Below are positions 32,453 to 40,729 of a stretch of DNA of 45,437 nucleotides, piece by piece. Source of the DNA: Lachnospiraceae bacterium (lineage in GTDB: Bacteria; Bacillota; Clostridia; Lachnospirales; Lachnospiraceae); assembly GCA_900759665.1 (NCBI GenBank), contig CAAEWE010000046.1:1-45437 (forward strand). Direction: 5' to 3'. Position 1 is the stretch's first letter. Every line of letters begins with the position of its first letter. Both the position numbers and the translations under genes were made by a program. Under the pieces are notes generated by a model, which saw only the letters and a program-made list of their open reading frames with translations, was not told the DNA's origin and did no database searches.

Positions 32453-34051
32453 CTATTCTGCATAAATTGTATGCAGATAACGCTTCCAGATCAAAAGTGC
32501 GATTGCAGCCAGAATCCCAAGGCATCCAACATACATCAGCACATTAATGCTCCACGCAGCATACTTCTGTAAGAACTGCAGATAATATACCGGCGTTGCC
32601 TTAATCTTATCCGTCACCTTAAGCACCTTTGCCAATACTGCCCCACCGGTCACCAGGCAGGAGGATACAAGAATTGCCACACACATCACCCGTGCTGCTT
32701 TATGAGGATATCCATATAATCTGCATAACAAAATGAACAGGAACAATAACATGATCACACTGACTATGCAGGTGAGATAGAACCAGCCCATAAATGTGCT
32801 TCTGCTCTCATAAATCACATTGCCCAATTCAAATTGAAGCATATCACAATATGTATGCTTTAAAGAAAGAATCATGTTCTCGTTTTTTTCCTGATCCTTT
32901 CCGGTAATTTCAGTTTTTAATGCACTGTCAATCCCCTCTGTAGATATCTCCGCATCTTTTTGTCCGGACAGCACCTTGCCGATATACTGTTTTTCTTCAA
33001 TATAAACACTGGATAACGTAAATACCTCAGAAGCTATTTTGCCATCATAACCGGCTTTCTCCAGCTGATCCTGAGCTGTCTCCCGGATCATTCCTGTCAC
33101 TCCCAGGAAATAATCACTTTCCATTAACTGTCTCTGGATCGAATTGTTGTTATAAACACCAAAATACAATCCCAATGCCAGCATCAGCAGTAACGTCCAT
33201 CCTCCGGCACAAATTCCCACTCCGATGGCAATCCCCCGGCGAAGTCCTCTTTTTTTATGATGATGCTGCTTGATACGGATAACATAACAGATTACTGCAA
33301 TAATTGCAACCACGGTAAGTCCGGAAATAACCCAGAACAAGATCTTCCACAACTCGATATGAACAAGTCTGTTTAAAAAATTGTCCTTTTTTTCTGCCGT
33401 TTTCTGCTCTCCGGACTGCTTCCCGCTGCCATCTTTTTTGTCAATCGTAATCTGGCTTCCATTTCCTGAAATTGTCAGTTTTCCATCTTTTGCCTGTTCA
33501 CGGTCCACATCCTCAAAGGAAACAGAACTTCCAAGATCCTCTTCCTTATCCCATGTGTTTTGTACCTGCGGAACCGGCGTAGCCACAGCAGTGTCAGAAG
33601 AATCTGTTCCGGAGATCTTCTGTTCCTTATTATCAGACTTTACCGAACCCGGCTTTCCTAATATCGTCTTTAAAAGCAGCTTGTTGGATTCAGCCTCTTT
33701 CTTGGAATGCTCCGGCTCTGGAGTTATGTCTCCATCACTGGTATTTGGCGTGCCAGAGACCAGATCGCAATATCCCTCTTCAACTAATTCCTGATAGCTG
33801 CCATGAAACTGTGCGATATAACTGTCTGCCTGAGAAGCGGACAGATCCACATCATCCTTTGCCAGCTTTGCCTGTCCCTGTGCAATGTAAGAGCTTTTCA
33901 CTACATAGGTGGCACCGTTATACGAAAACGATTGTGATGCAGAAGAAATGATTCTCTGCTCATTGGCATTTATTTCTCCCGCCTGTACATTTACTGCACC
34001 GAGAGCAAATGCCGCCAGTCCAATGATCAATCCCGTAATCTTTCGTCTCAT
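32453..34051 (-). CDS. Membrane protein of unknown function in the polysaccharide module
   Basis: This 532-residue protein matches no family I recognise. It begins with a signal peptide (about 1-24, ending VQAG). An extracytoplasmic Ser/Asp/Lys-rich region (about 25-230) includes a TP-x-P linker. Membrane segments follow at about 232-255 and 272-300, then an outside domain (about 300-410), then helices at about 413-440, 448-470 and 500-522. It lies between the Ig-like protein and CpsB phosphatase with gaps of only 12 and 11 bp, so it is certainly co-expressed with the kinase system. A role in export, sensing or anchoring of the polymer is possible but not shown by sequence. Confidence 0.8.
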   Translation of the reverse strand: MRRKITGLIIGLAAFALGAVNVQAGEINANEQRIISSASQSFSYNGATYVVKSSYIAQGQAKLAKDDVDLSASQADSYIAQFHGSYQELVEEGYCDLVSGTPNTSDGDITPEPEHSKKEAESNKLLLKTILGKPGSVKSDNKEQKISGTDSSDTAVATPVPQVQNTWDKEEDLGSSVSFEDVDREQAKDGKLTISGNGSQITIDKKDGSGKQSGEQKTAEKKDNFLNRLVHIELWKILFWVISGLTVVAIIAVICYVIRIKQHHHKKRGLRRGIAIGVGICAGGWTLLLMLALGLYFGVYNNNSIQRQLMESDYFLGVTGMIRETAQDQLEKAGYDGKIASEVFTLSSVYIEEKQYIGKVLSGQKDAEISTEGIDSALKTEITGKDQEKNENMILSLKHTYCDMLQFELGNVIYESRSTFMGWFYLTCIVSVIMLLFLFILLCRLYGYPHKAARVMCVAILVSSCLVTGGAVLAKVLKVTDKIKATPVYYLQFLQKYAAWSINVLMYVGCLGILAAIALLIWKRYLHTIYAE

Positions 34052-34063
34052 ATCTTCCCTTTC

Positions 34064-34987
34064 CTATTGTTTATTTGTGTATATTTCTACTTCCGAACGT
34101 ACATCACCCTGTACGTATACGACTCCGCAATCCGCTTTCGACGGATCCAGTGTATTCTTCGTTTCTGCTTTCAGAAAATACGTTTTAGAAAGTTCCAGAT
34201 CATCCACAGTCCAATACTCGTCTTCCAGACTTTTTCTGCTGACGCGTATGGTGCCACTGCTATTCATCTGTGGCGTATCCCCTGTAGCACTTGTTGCAAG
34301 AAGCATCAATAGATTTCTTCCGCTTGTTTTATCTGTATAATTTTTCCCATTCAGACTAATCGTAATATCTCCGTAGAAAAGCTTGTTGATCAGGTATGCC
34401 GTCATAGTGACACCATTTTTTTCTATAACATTTGAAGATACCACCAATACAGATGAATCAACCGGCACTGCACTAACCGTTGGTTGTGGTGATTCGACCG
34501 GCTGCGGTATACCGGTAGAACCCGGGGTTGGAAGCGCTGTTCCCGAAGGCTGCGGTGCTGCTGTTTGTGAAGGAATTGTCGTTGTCCCCTCCGGAAAAGC
34601 TGTATTGGTAACTGTTGCATCCGTATGATCTGCAGGTTTACCGGAGGATTTCTTTTTTTTCACTGTCACAATGCAGACCGCTTTTTTTCGGTTTCCTTTA
34701 TATTGTGCAGTGATTTTTGTCTTACCACTTTTTTTGCCTTTAACCCATCCTTTGCCTGAGACAGATGCTACCTTTTTACGACTGCTTTTCCATACGATTT
34801 TCTTTTTGGAGGAAGCCGCTGCTTTCGGTTTTAATTGAAATTTGTCTCCAATCGTAATTGTTTTCCTTGTGTAATTCAATCTCATCGTTCTCTGTTTGGC
34901 AGATCCATTTACCGGAACTGCAAAACTTTGACACAACAGACAAAAAAACAAAGCAAAACAACAAGTACGTTTTCCCACTCGTATCAT
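34064..34987 (-). CDS. Secreted Ig-like (Big_2) domain protein
   Basis: This protein has 307 residues from the ATG at 34987 (GGAGAT 7 bp upstream). Signal peptide (about 1-30), a Big_2 Ig-like domain (about 35-112: ITIGDKFQLKPKAAASSKKKIVWKSS, VASVSGKGWVKGKKSGKTKI), a Pro/Thr/Ser linker (about 120-185) and a C-terminal domain of unknown type (about 185-307) rich in strands. No membrane anchor is seen. It is first in the polysaccharide module, 12 bp before the unknown membrane protein. The Ig domain suggests binding to the cell wall or the polymer; this is inference. Confidence 0.8.
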   Translation of the reverse strand: MIRVGKRTCCFALFFCLLCQSFAVPVNGSAKQRTMRLNYTRKTITIGDKFQLKPKAAASSKKKIVWKSSRKKVASVSGKGWVKGKKSGKTKITAQYKGNRKKAVCIVTVKKKKSSGKPADHTDATVTNTAFPEGTTTIPSQTAAPQPSGTALPTPGSTGIPQPVESPQPTVSAVPVDSSVLVVSSNVIEKNGVTMTAYLINKLFYGDITISLNGKNYTDKTSGRNLLMLLATSATGDTPQMNSSGTIRVSRKSLEDEYWTVDDLELSKTYFLKAETKNTLDPSKADCGVVYVQGDVRSEVEIYTNKQ

Positions 34988-35031
34988 AATATTTATCTCC
35001 ATTTCGAAGTACAAACAATCTTTCGTTTCAA

Positions 35032-35071
35032 GAAAACAGGATCGTTACAAACGTAACGACCCTGTCTGTTT
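35032..35071 (-). terminator. Terminator or attenuator after the lysine-rich Ig-like gene
   Basis: CAGGGTCGTTAC and GTAACGATCCTG pair with a short loop, and on the minus strand TTTTC follows. It separates the surface protein gene from the polysaccharide module, which has no obvious strong promoter of its own, so partial read-through may feed the module. Confidence 0.7.
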
Positions 35072-35093
35072 AATTACGTATTACGCCTGGATA

Positions 35094-36497
35094 TTACTTT
35101 GCGATCTTAAAATCATACTTTGTCATAACTGCTTCTGGAATATCCAATGTAGCTGAACCATCAGCCTTAACTACGATCTTGCAAGAACCGATTGTAGCTG
35201 TAACGGTTCCATCCTCAGCAACTCCTGTAGTAGCTGTCTTTGTACCTTCTACCTTTACATTACCATAAGTAAGGTTAGATACTGTATACGCATTGTTGCT
35301 TCCTGCGATATCTGCTGTCATCTTAGTATTGCCATTTTCAACAACAACCTTAGCAGCCTCACCGTCAGCCTTTACATCCAGACTGTATGTCTGTCCGTCA
35401 AGCTCTACTGTAGCTTTCTCTGCATTGGCATCCTTAGTGATCTTAGCTCCGGCAACAGTCACACCTGCGTATGCTTTTGCCTTGAAAGAAGCTGCTGCTT
35501 TTGCAGCATCCTTAGAACTGCTTGTAAATCTCTTAACTGTCTCGTTGAATACAGCAACAGTCTTATCTGTTACAGCAACTGTCTCACCACCAAAGCTTAC
35601 CTTGTAAGACTCATTCTCACCAAGAGCAGGGATTACATATTTTGCTACGCCACCCTCTGTGGTTGGAACAACTACTGCAGGAGTGGTTGCTGTCTGTGCT
35701 GGCTCTGTTGTAGCAGGTGCATCTGTTGCAGGTGCCTTAGTCGGCTCTGTTGTAGCAGGTACATCTGTTGCAGGTGCCTTAGTTGGCTCTGTTGTAGCAG
35801 GTGCCTTTGTAGGAGCAGTTGTAGTTGTAGCAGGTTTCTTAGAAACTGCTGGAGTAGTTGCTGCTACTGCTGGGCTTGAAGTAACTGCTGCGCCTGTAAC
35901 TACTACAGATACTGTAGCTTTCTTCTTGCTTCCGTCAACAGCCTTAACTGTGATCTTAGCCTTACCAGCCTTAACACCTGTGATAACACCCTTAGCGTTT
36001 ACCTTTGCAATCTTCTTAGCGCTTGACTTAAATGTAAGCTTCTTAAGAGTTGCCTTCTTAGGCTTTACAGATGTCTTGATCTTCTGCTTAGCACCAACCT
36101 TAACTGTTACGTTCTTTGGTGCAGTAACCTTTGTTACTTTCTTCTTGATCTTCTTAACTACTACCTTAACAACAACTTTCTTGCTGCCGGACTTAACAGT
36201 GATCTTAGCCTTGCCTGGCTTCTTAGCCTTTACGACACCCTTCTTAGATACAGTAGCGATCTTCTTCTTGTTGATCTTGTATGTAACCTTTGCCTTTTTA
36301 GGCTTAACAGTTACTTTCAGCTTCATTGAGCCATATCCTGCTGCTGCACCCTTGTAAAGAGTGATCTTCTTTGTCTTTACAGTGAGCTTCTTAGCCTTTA
36401 CTGCTGCCTGCGCCGGAGCTGCAGGAACGATTGATGTGATTGCCATTGCAGCAACAACTGCTGATGCGATGACTTTTTTGATTGTCTTACTTCTCAT
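35094..36497 (-). CDS. Lysine-rich secreted Ig-like repeat protein
   Basis: This protein has 467 residues from the ATG at 36497 (AGGAGG 7 bp upstream). A signal peptide ends at AQAA (about residue 31). Two Big_2-type Ig domains follow (about 33-110 and 115-200), very rich in Lys and Val (KKIATVSKKGVVKAKKPGKAKITV; KKIAKVNAKGVITGVKAGKAKITV). A Thr/Pro/Ala linker (about 205-275) contains 14-residue repeats around TEPTKAPATD. The C-terminal region (about 280-467) is a separate strand-rich domain of unknown type. No LPxTG or SLH domain is present. The strong promoter and long leader suggest an abundant surface or matrix protein. Confidence 0.82.
   Translation of the reverse strand: MRSKTIKKVIASAVVAAMAITSIVPAAPAQAAVKAKKLTVKTKKITLYKGAAAGYGSMKLKVTVKPKKAKVTYKINKKKIATVSKKGVVKAKKPGKAKITVKSGSKKVVVKVVVKKIKKKVTKVTAPKNVTVKVGAKQKIKTSVKPKKATLKKLTFKSSAKKIAKVNAKGVITGVKAGKAKITVKAVDGSKKKATVSVVVTGAAVTSSPAVAATTPAVSKKPATTTTAPTKAPATTEPTKAPATDVPATTEPTKAPATDAPATTEPAQTATTPAVVVPTTEGGVAKYVIPALGENESYKVSFGGETVAVTDKTVAVFNETVKRFTSSSKDAAKAAASFKAKAYAGVTVAGAKITKDANAEKATVELDGQTYSLDVKADGEAAKVVVENGNTKMTADIAGSNNAYTVSNLTYGNVKVEGTKTATTGVAEDGTVTATIGSCKIVVKADGSATLDIPEAVMTKYDFKIAK
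35701..35812 (-). repeat. 42-bp tandem repeats in the linker of the Ig-like gene
   Basis: Two full 42-bp units (35701-35742 and 35743-35784) and part of a third, nearly identical, encode 14-residue TEPTKAPATD-type repeats. They are in frame and may vary in copy number between strains. Confidence 0.85.
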
Positions 36498-36632
36498 CTT
36501 TTTGCCTCCTAACATTTCGATGCCCCTCACCCTTCGTATACCAGTCTGAGACCGGATAGTACATCATATCTCTTCTCCGTGTGGTATTTAAATGATAGGC
36601 ATTTTGTTTTGATATAACAAATTTCGAGATTT

Positions 36633-36661
36633 ATTTTATTAAAAAAAAATTTAAATGTCAA
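36633..36661 (-). promoter_or_regulatory. Strong promoter of the lysine-rich Ig-like gene
   Basis: On the minus strand, TTGACA (36661-36656), 17 bp of AT-rich spacer, TAAAAT (36638-36633). The leader to the start codon is about 130 nt and matches no riboswitch I recognise. The gap 36498-36818 holds only this promoter, the leader and the AT-rich sequence behind it. Confidence 0.75.
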
Positions 36662-36818
36662 GGTTGATTCTCTATATATAGTTAGTTTTGTGAAATTCTT
36701 CTATATTTACACAAAATAACTCAAAAAAAGCAACAATCTGCACATCGTTTTCAAAAGCAATGACACTTCTATGACACATTTTATCCTGCTTCCCGCAGAA
36801 AAGAGAAAAATTGCACAA

Positions 36819-37511
36819 TTATTTTAACTTTTCCAATGACATCAATATAAAACTTACCAATAAAAGAATACACGATATCCATATAACATGGATTCCATAC
36901 AGATGGGATGTAATCCCTCCTATCCCGGCCCCCACCGCAAATGTACCGATTACGCCAAAATAATATCCCATCTGCCGCAGCTGTTCCCTGTGATGCTCCC
37001 TTACAAAAAGAGAAAATGCTGCCATTCCGCTGCGGAGATTGCCGATACACATCGTGCTGGCATACGAGTAACCACCCACCTTCCGGAATGTCTGTACCTG
37101 CATGGCACAGGCAAAAGATACAAGGATCGTAGCGGCCATATTATAGCTCTGGGGAATCAATCCCACGAAAGCCAGAATTATGATCTCTGCCAGCAAAATC
37201 CCCTGCCGCCAATGAATCCTCTTCGCATTGCGAAAACGGTACTGTACGTTTTCCGCCAGAAAAACACCCAGAGCAAAGGACACAAGTGGCAGCAGATAAC
37301 GAATTCCTTCCTGCCACCTTCCTTCCATAAAATGCTGGCTCATCAGCACCACATTTCCGGTCTGTGCATTGGAGAAAACCTCATCCCTGCAGTTATAAGT
37401 ATAGGCATCCTGAAATCCTCCGGATAATGCCAGAAAAAAGGAATTAATAAAAGCCTCCGACATCTGGTGATCCGGTAAAATTTTTGCAAGCCGCGATTTC
37501 TTTTGATCCAA
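36819..37511 (-). CDS. DUF1275 (YoaK-like) membrane protein
   Basis: This integral membrane protein of about 230 residues has six hydrophobic segments. LALSGGFQDAYTYNCRDEVFSNAQTGNVVLM is the DUF1275 signature, and TFRKVGGYSYASTMCIGNLRSG is the second conserved part. The function of the family is unknown. The start is uncertain: no ATG has a ribosome site, but AGAGG lies 9 bp before a TTG at 37511, which is used here. A promoter at 37601-37628 is divergent from that of the DegV gene. Confidence 0.82.
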   Translation of the reverse strand: MDQKKSRLAKILPDHQMSEAFINSFFLALSGGFQDAYTYNCRDEVFSNAQTGNVVLMSQHFMEGRWQEGIRYLLPLVSFALGVFLAENVQYRFRNAKRIHWRQGILLAEIIILAFVGLIPQSYNMAATILVSFACAMQVQTFRKVGGYSYASTMCIGNLRSGMAAFSLFVREHHREQLRQMGYYFGVIGTFAVGAGIGGITSHLYGIHVIWISCILLLVSFILMSLEKLK

Positions 37512-37600
37512 TGATAACAACCTCTTTTCTTCTTTTTACTATATATACTTGCATGACGATATTGGACGCAAGATGTATTTTGCCCCAAAAAGCCCTTTGA

Positions 37601-37628
37601 AGTATATCACGTACATCATCCCTGTCAA
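37601..37628 (-). promoter_or_regulatory. Promoter of the DUF1275 gene
   Basis: On the minus strand, TTGACA (37628-37623), 16 bp, TATACT (37606-37601). Confidence 0.65.
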
Positions 37629-37675
37629 CACCTTCTTTCATATATATCATGTATCGCCGGATATGTAAAACATAT

Positions 37676-37704
37676 TTGTATCTCATCCGATTTTATGGTA
37701 CACT
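37676..37704 (+). promoter_or_regulatory. Promoter of the DegV gene
   Basis: TTGTAT (37676-37681), 17 bp, TACACT (37699-37704), 44 bp before the start codon at 37749. Confidence 0.6.
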
Positions 37705-37748
37705 TTATGTAATTATGCAGATAATACTTTCATATGAGGAGGCACTTT

Positions 37749-38636
37749 ATGAATGACTATATTTTGAGTTGCTGTTCTACTGCCGATCTGTCAAAAGAGC
37801 AGTTTGAGACCCGCAGGATTTCTTACATCTGTTTTCACTACGAACTGGACGGAGTGAATTATTCTGACGATCTGGGACAATCCATGGATTTCAAGGATTT
37901 TTACCACCATATGGCAACGGGATCCGACACCAAGACATCTCAGGTGAATGCCGAGGAATACGAATCCTATTTCCGTAAGTTTCTGGAGCAGGGACACGAT
38001 ATCCTTCACCTGACATTGTCCTCCGGCATTTCCGGGACGATCAACTCCGCTAATATTGCGGCAGATACTCTCCGGGAAGAATTTCCGGACCGCAGGATCT
38101 ATATTGTAGATTCTCTGGCCGCTTCCTCCGGTTATGGTCTGCTGATGGATAAGCTTGCAGATCTGCGGGACGAAGGAAAGGATATCGAAGAGGTTCGCCA
38201 ATATGCTCTGGATCACCGTTTAAATGCACAACACTGGTTCTTTTCCACAGATCTTTCCTTCTATGTAAAGGGTGGCCGCATTTCCAAAACATCCGGAGCC
38301 GTAGGCACGATGCTTGGAATCTGTCCTCTTTTAAATGTAAACAATACCGGTCATCTGATCCCGCGTTACAAGATCCGCAGCAAAAAGAAAGTCATTGCTG
38401 CCATTGTAGAGCGCATGAAAGAAAATGCCGAAAACGGTCCGGATTATGCAGATAAATGCTTTATTTCCCATTCTGACTGCTACGACGATGCAAAGGCTGT
38501 CGCTGACAAGGTAGAAGCAGCATTTCCTCATTTGAAGGGTCATGTGGAAATCAATTATATCGGTACTACCATCGGAAGCCACACCGGTCCGGGAACCGTA
38601 GCTCTGTTCTTCTGGGGTAAGGAACGAACTGAGTGA
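37749..38636 (+). CDS. DegV family fatty-acid-binding protein
   Basis: This protein has 295 residues from the ATG at 37749 (GAGGAGG 6 bp upstream; an in-frame ATG at 37734 overlaps that site). DegV hallmarks are SCCSTADLS near the start, TLSSGISGTINSA around residue 100, DSLAASSGYGLLM, and YVKGGRISKTSGAVGTMLGICPLL. Family members bind one fatty acid and can supply it to a fatty-acid kinase (FakB role). No fakA is nearby, and the DegV/FakB distinction needs more than sequence. Confidence 0.92.
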   Translation: MNDYILSCCSTADLSKEQFETRRISYICFHYELDGVNYSDDLGQSMDFKDFYHHMATGSDTKTSQVNAEEYESYFRKFLEQGHDILHLTLSSGISGTINSANIAADTLREEFPDRRIYIVDSLAASSGYGLLMDKLADLRDEGKDIEEVRQYALDHRLNAQHWFFSTDLSFYVKGGRISKTSGAVGTMLGICPLLNVNNTGHLIPRYKIRSKKKVIAAIVERMKENAENGPDYADKCFISHSDCYDDAKAVADKVEAAFPHLKGHVEINYIGTTIGSHTGPGTVALFFWGKERTE

Positions 38637-38661
38637 TAAATATCAGAAACACGAAAATATG

Positions 38662-38695
38662 AAAGGGACTGAATAAAAGCCATTCGGTCCCTTGT
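38662..38695 (+). terminator. Terminator of the DegV gene
   Basis: AAGGGACTGAAT and ATTCGGTCCCTT pair with one G-T wobble and a 7-base loop, followed by TGTTAATTTCT, 25 bp after the stop. Confidence 0.65.
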
Positions 38696-38715
38696 TAATT
38701 TCTCTCCGTAACAAA

Positions 38716-38756
38716 AAAGTTCCATAAGCACTCTGCTGCAAGTGCCCATGGAACTT
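38716..38756 (-). terminator. Terminator of tsf
   Basis: AAAGTTCCAT and ATGGAACTTT with an inner CACT/AGTG stem, followed on the minus strand by TTTTG, about 30 bp after the tsf stop. Confidence 0.85.
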
Positions 38757-38784
38757 TATAATTTTTATGATATTGTAATATGGA

Positions 38785-39714
38785 TTACTGCATCTGAGCT
38801 GCAACTTCTGCTGCGAAATCCTCTTCCTTCTTCTCGATTCCCTCACCGGTCTCGAAACGGATGAACTTCGTTACAACAAGCTTGCATCCCTCTGCCTTAG
38901 CAACAGACTCTACATACTTGCCAACAGACTCTTTGTTCTCGCCCTTGAAGTACTCCTGCTCCAGAAGACAAACTTCCTTGAGCTCCTTATTCAGACGGCC
39001 TGTGATCATCTTCTCAATGATCTCATCCGGCTTATTGGCATTCTTAGGATCGTTCTTTGCCTGAGCAAGAAGGATTGACTTCTCATGCTCCTTGTAGTCA
39101 GAATCTACATCATCTGTAGATACATACTGCGGACGAAGAGCTGCAACCTGCATTGCTACGTTCTTCAGGCACTCCTTCACTGCATCGCTGTCAGAATCAG
39201 TATCCGCAACGACAAGTACGCCAATCTTTCCACCACCGTGGATATAAGGAACAACAAGACCGTCTGTTGTCACCTTCTCGAAACGACGGATATTCATATT
39301 CTCACCGATCACGGCGATCATAGCCTTGAGTTTCTCCTCAACTGTACCGGCATCCTCTGCTGCCCACTTCTCAGCCATAAAGTCTTCCAGACTTGCAGCA
39401 CTGGAATTCTTTGCCTGAGCAGCTACCTGAGCAACATATGCCTGGAACTTCTCGTTCTTTGCTACGAAATCAGTCTCACTGTTTACCTCTACGATAGAAG
39501 CAACCTTGCCATCCTCTGCAACGTCAACAGCAACGATACCCTCTGCTGCAATACGTCCGGACTTCTTAGCAGCCTTTGCAAGACCATTCTCTCTTAACCA
39601 CTCTACTGCCTGATCCATATCTCCCTCTGTTGCAGTTAATGCCTTTTTACAGTCCATCATACCTGCACCAGTCATCTCTCTAAGCTCTTTTACCTGTGAA
39701 GCTGTAATTGCCAT
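38785..39714 (-). CDS. tsf: Elongation factor Ts
   Basis: This 309-residue nucleotide exchange factor for EF-Tu has the N-terminal UBA-like domain (VKELREMTGAGMMDCKKALTATEGDMDQAVEWLRENG), the TDFVAKN motif that contacts EF-Tu, and the dimerisation region. GGAGG lies 8 bp before the ATG at 39714. It directly follows rpsB, the universal bacterial order. Confidence 0.97.
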   Translation of the reverse strand: MAITASQVKELREMTGAGMMDCKKALTATEGDMDQAVEWLRENGLAKAAKKSGRIAAEGIVAVDVAEDGKVASIVEVNSETDFVAKNEKFQAYVAQVAAQAKNSSAASLEDFMAEKWAAEDAGTVEEKLKAMIAVIGENMNIRRFEKVTTDGLVVPYIHGGGKIGVLVVADTDSDSDAVKECLKNVAMQVAALRPQYVSTDDVDSDYKEHEKSILLAQAKNDPKNANKPDEIIEKMITGRLNKELKEVCLLEQEYFKGENKESVGKYVESVAKAEGCKLVVTKFIRFETGEGIEKKEEDFAAEVAAQMQ

Positions 39715-39742
39715 TGTGATTTCCTCCATTTATGATTTTTGA

Positions 39743-40465
39743 TTATTCTGCGTCCTCTGCCGGAGCATCCTCGCTCATTGACTCACCCTGATTTGCCTCG
39801 ATAACAGCGTCAGCCATTGTAGAAACAATAAGCTTAACGGCTCTGATCGCATCATCATTACCTGGGATTACATAATCTAACTCTTCCGGATCACAGTTTG
39901 TATCAGCGATACCAATAAGTGGAATACCTAATGTATGTGCTTCCTGGATACAGATTCTCTCCTTCTTAGGATCTACTACGAAGATAGCGTCAGGGATCTT
40001 CTTCATCTCCTTGATACCGCCAAGGTTCTTCTCAAGCTTCTCCCACTCTTTCTTCAGACCGATCACTTCCTTCTTAGGAAGTACATCAAATGTACCATCC
40101 TCAGACATAGCCTCGATCTCTTTGAGTCTCTTAATACGGGTCTGGATTGTCTTGAAGTTTGTCAGCATACCACCGAGCCATCTCTCGTTTACATAGTACA
40201 TACCGCAACGCTCTGCCTCAGTCTTGATAGAGTCCTGAGCCTGCTTCTTTGTACCTACGAAAAGGATGTTGCCACCGTTTGCAACAATATCCTTAACTGC
40301 GTTGTAAGCTGTGTCTACCATACCTACAGACTTCTGCAGATCGATAATGTAGATACCATTACGCTCTGTGTAAATGTACTCAGCCATTTTCGGGTTCCAT
40401 CTTCTTGTCTGATGTCCGAAGTGTACACCTGCTTCCAGTAACTGTTTCATTGAAATTACGCTCAT
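39743..40465 (-). CDS. rpsB: 30S ribosomal protein S2
   Basis: This is a 240-residue S2: MKQLLEAGVHFGHQTRRWNPKM, ERNGIYIIDLQKSV, VNERWLGGMLTNF and PLIGIADTNCDPEELDYVIPGNDDA are the conserved blocks. GGAGG lies 8 bp before the ATG at 40465; upstream in-frame codons belong to the structured leader. It is followed by tsf with a 28-bp gap. The acidic C-terminal tail is typical of clostridia. Confidence 0.97.
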   Translation of the reverse strand: MSVISMKQLLEAGVHFGHQTRRWNPKMAEYIYTERNGIYIIDLQKSVGMVDTAYNAVKDIVANGGNILFVGTKKQAQDSIKTEAERCGMYYVNERWLGGMLTNFKTIQTRIKRLKEIEAMSEDGTFDVLPKKEVIGLKKEWEKLEKNLGGIKEMKKIPDAIFVVDPKKERICIQEAHTLGIPLIGIADTNCDPEELDYVIPGNDDAIRAVKLIVSTMADAVIEANQGESMSEDAPAEDAE

Positions 40466-40473
40466 TTTGTTTA

Positions 40474-40562
40474 CCTCCAATTGGTTAATGTCTTCCATAT
40501 GCTTCCCGGAACCATTCCGGCACATGACCGCGAGCACGGCACCAATGCGTGATCCGCATATG
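40474..40562 (-). ncRNA. Structured leader of rpsB, candidate S2 autoregulatory element
   Basis: In the minus-strand transcript CATATGC (40562-40556) can pair with GCATATG (40502-40496), enclosing a hairpin CCGGAA-TGG-TTCCGG (40520-40506). ATTGGT in the large internal loop (40546-40541) is complementary to ACCAAT (40485-40480), which adjoins the GGAGG ribosome site (40478-40474). The two states could expose or mask the site. Ribosomal protein S2 often represses its own mRNA, so this is a candidate regulatory leader; pairing was found by eye. Confidence 0.45.
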
Positions 40563-40625
40563 TGTTTACTTGTTTTTATGCGTTACGGACAAACCAGCCG
40601 CAAACACACTAGAGTAGATTATCAT

Positions 40626-40665
40626 AAAAAATGCCCGTTGACAAGGGGGCAACGGGCATTTTTTT
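40626..40665 (-). terminator. Terminator of thrC
   Basis: AAAAAATGCCCGTTG and CAACGGGCATTTTTTT form a perfect 15-bp stem with a short loop and flanking A and T tracts, 65 bp after thrC and ahead of the rpsB leader. Confidence 0.9.
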
Positions 40666-40729
40666 GATTTTGTCTCATCTTTCCGGAAATTACAGATAAA
40701 TTATATACTCTGATCCGGTTTTATCCCTT

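Noticed and set aside
35701..35812. A possible CRISPR or non-coding repeat
   Set aside because: The 42-bp units are contiguous and in frame within a secreted protein linker.
35659..36357. A 232-codon plus-strand open frame of hydrophobic residues
   Set aside because: It mirrors the Lys/Val/Thr-rich Ig-like gene on the other strand; the apparent membrane protein is an artefact of composition.
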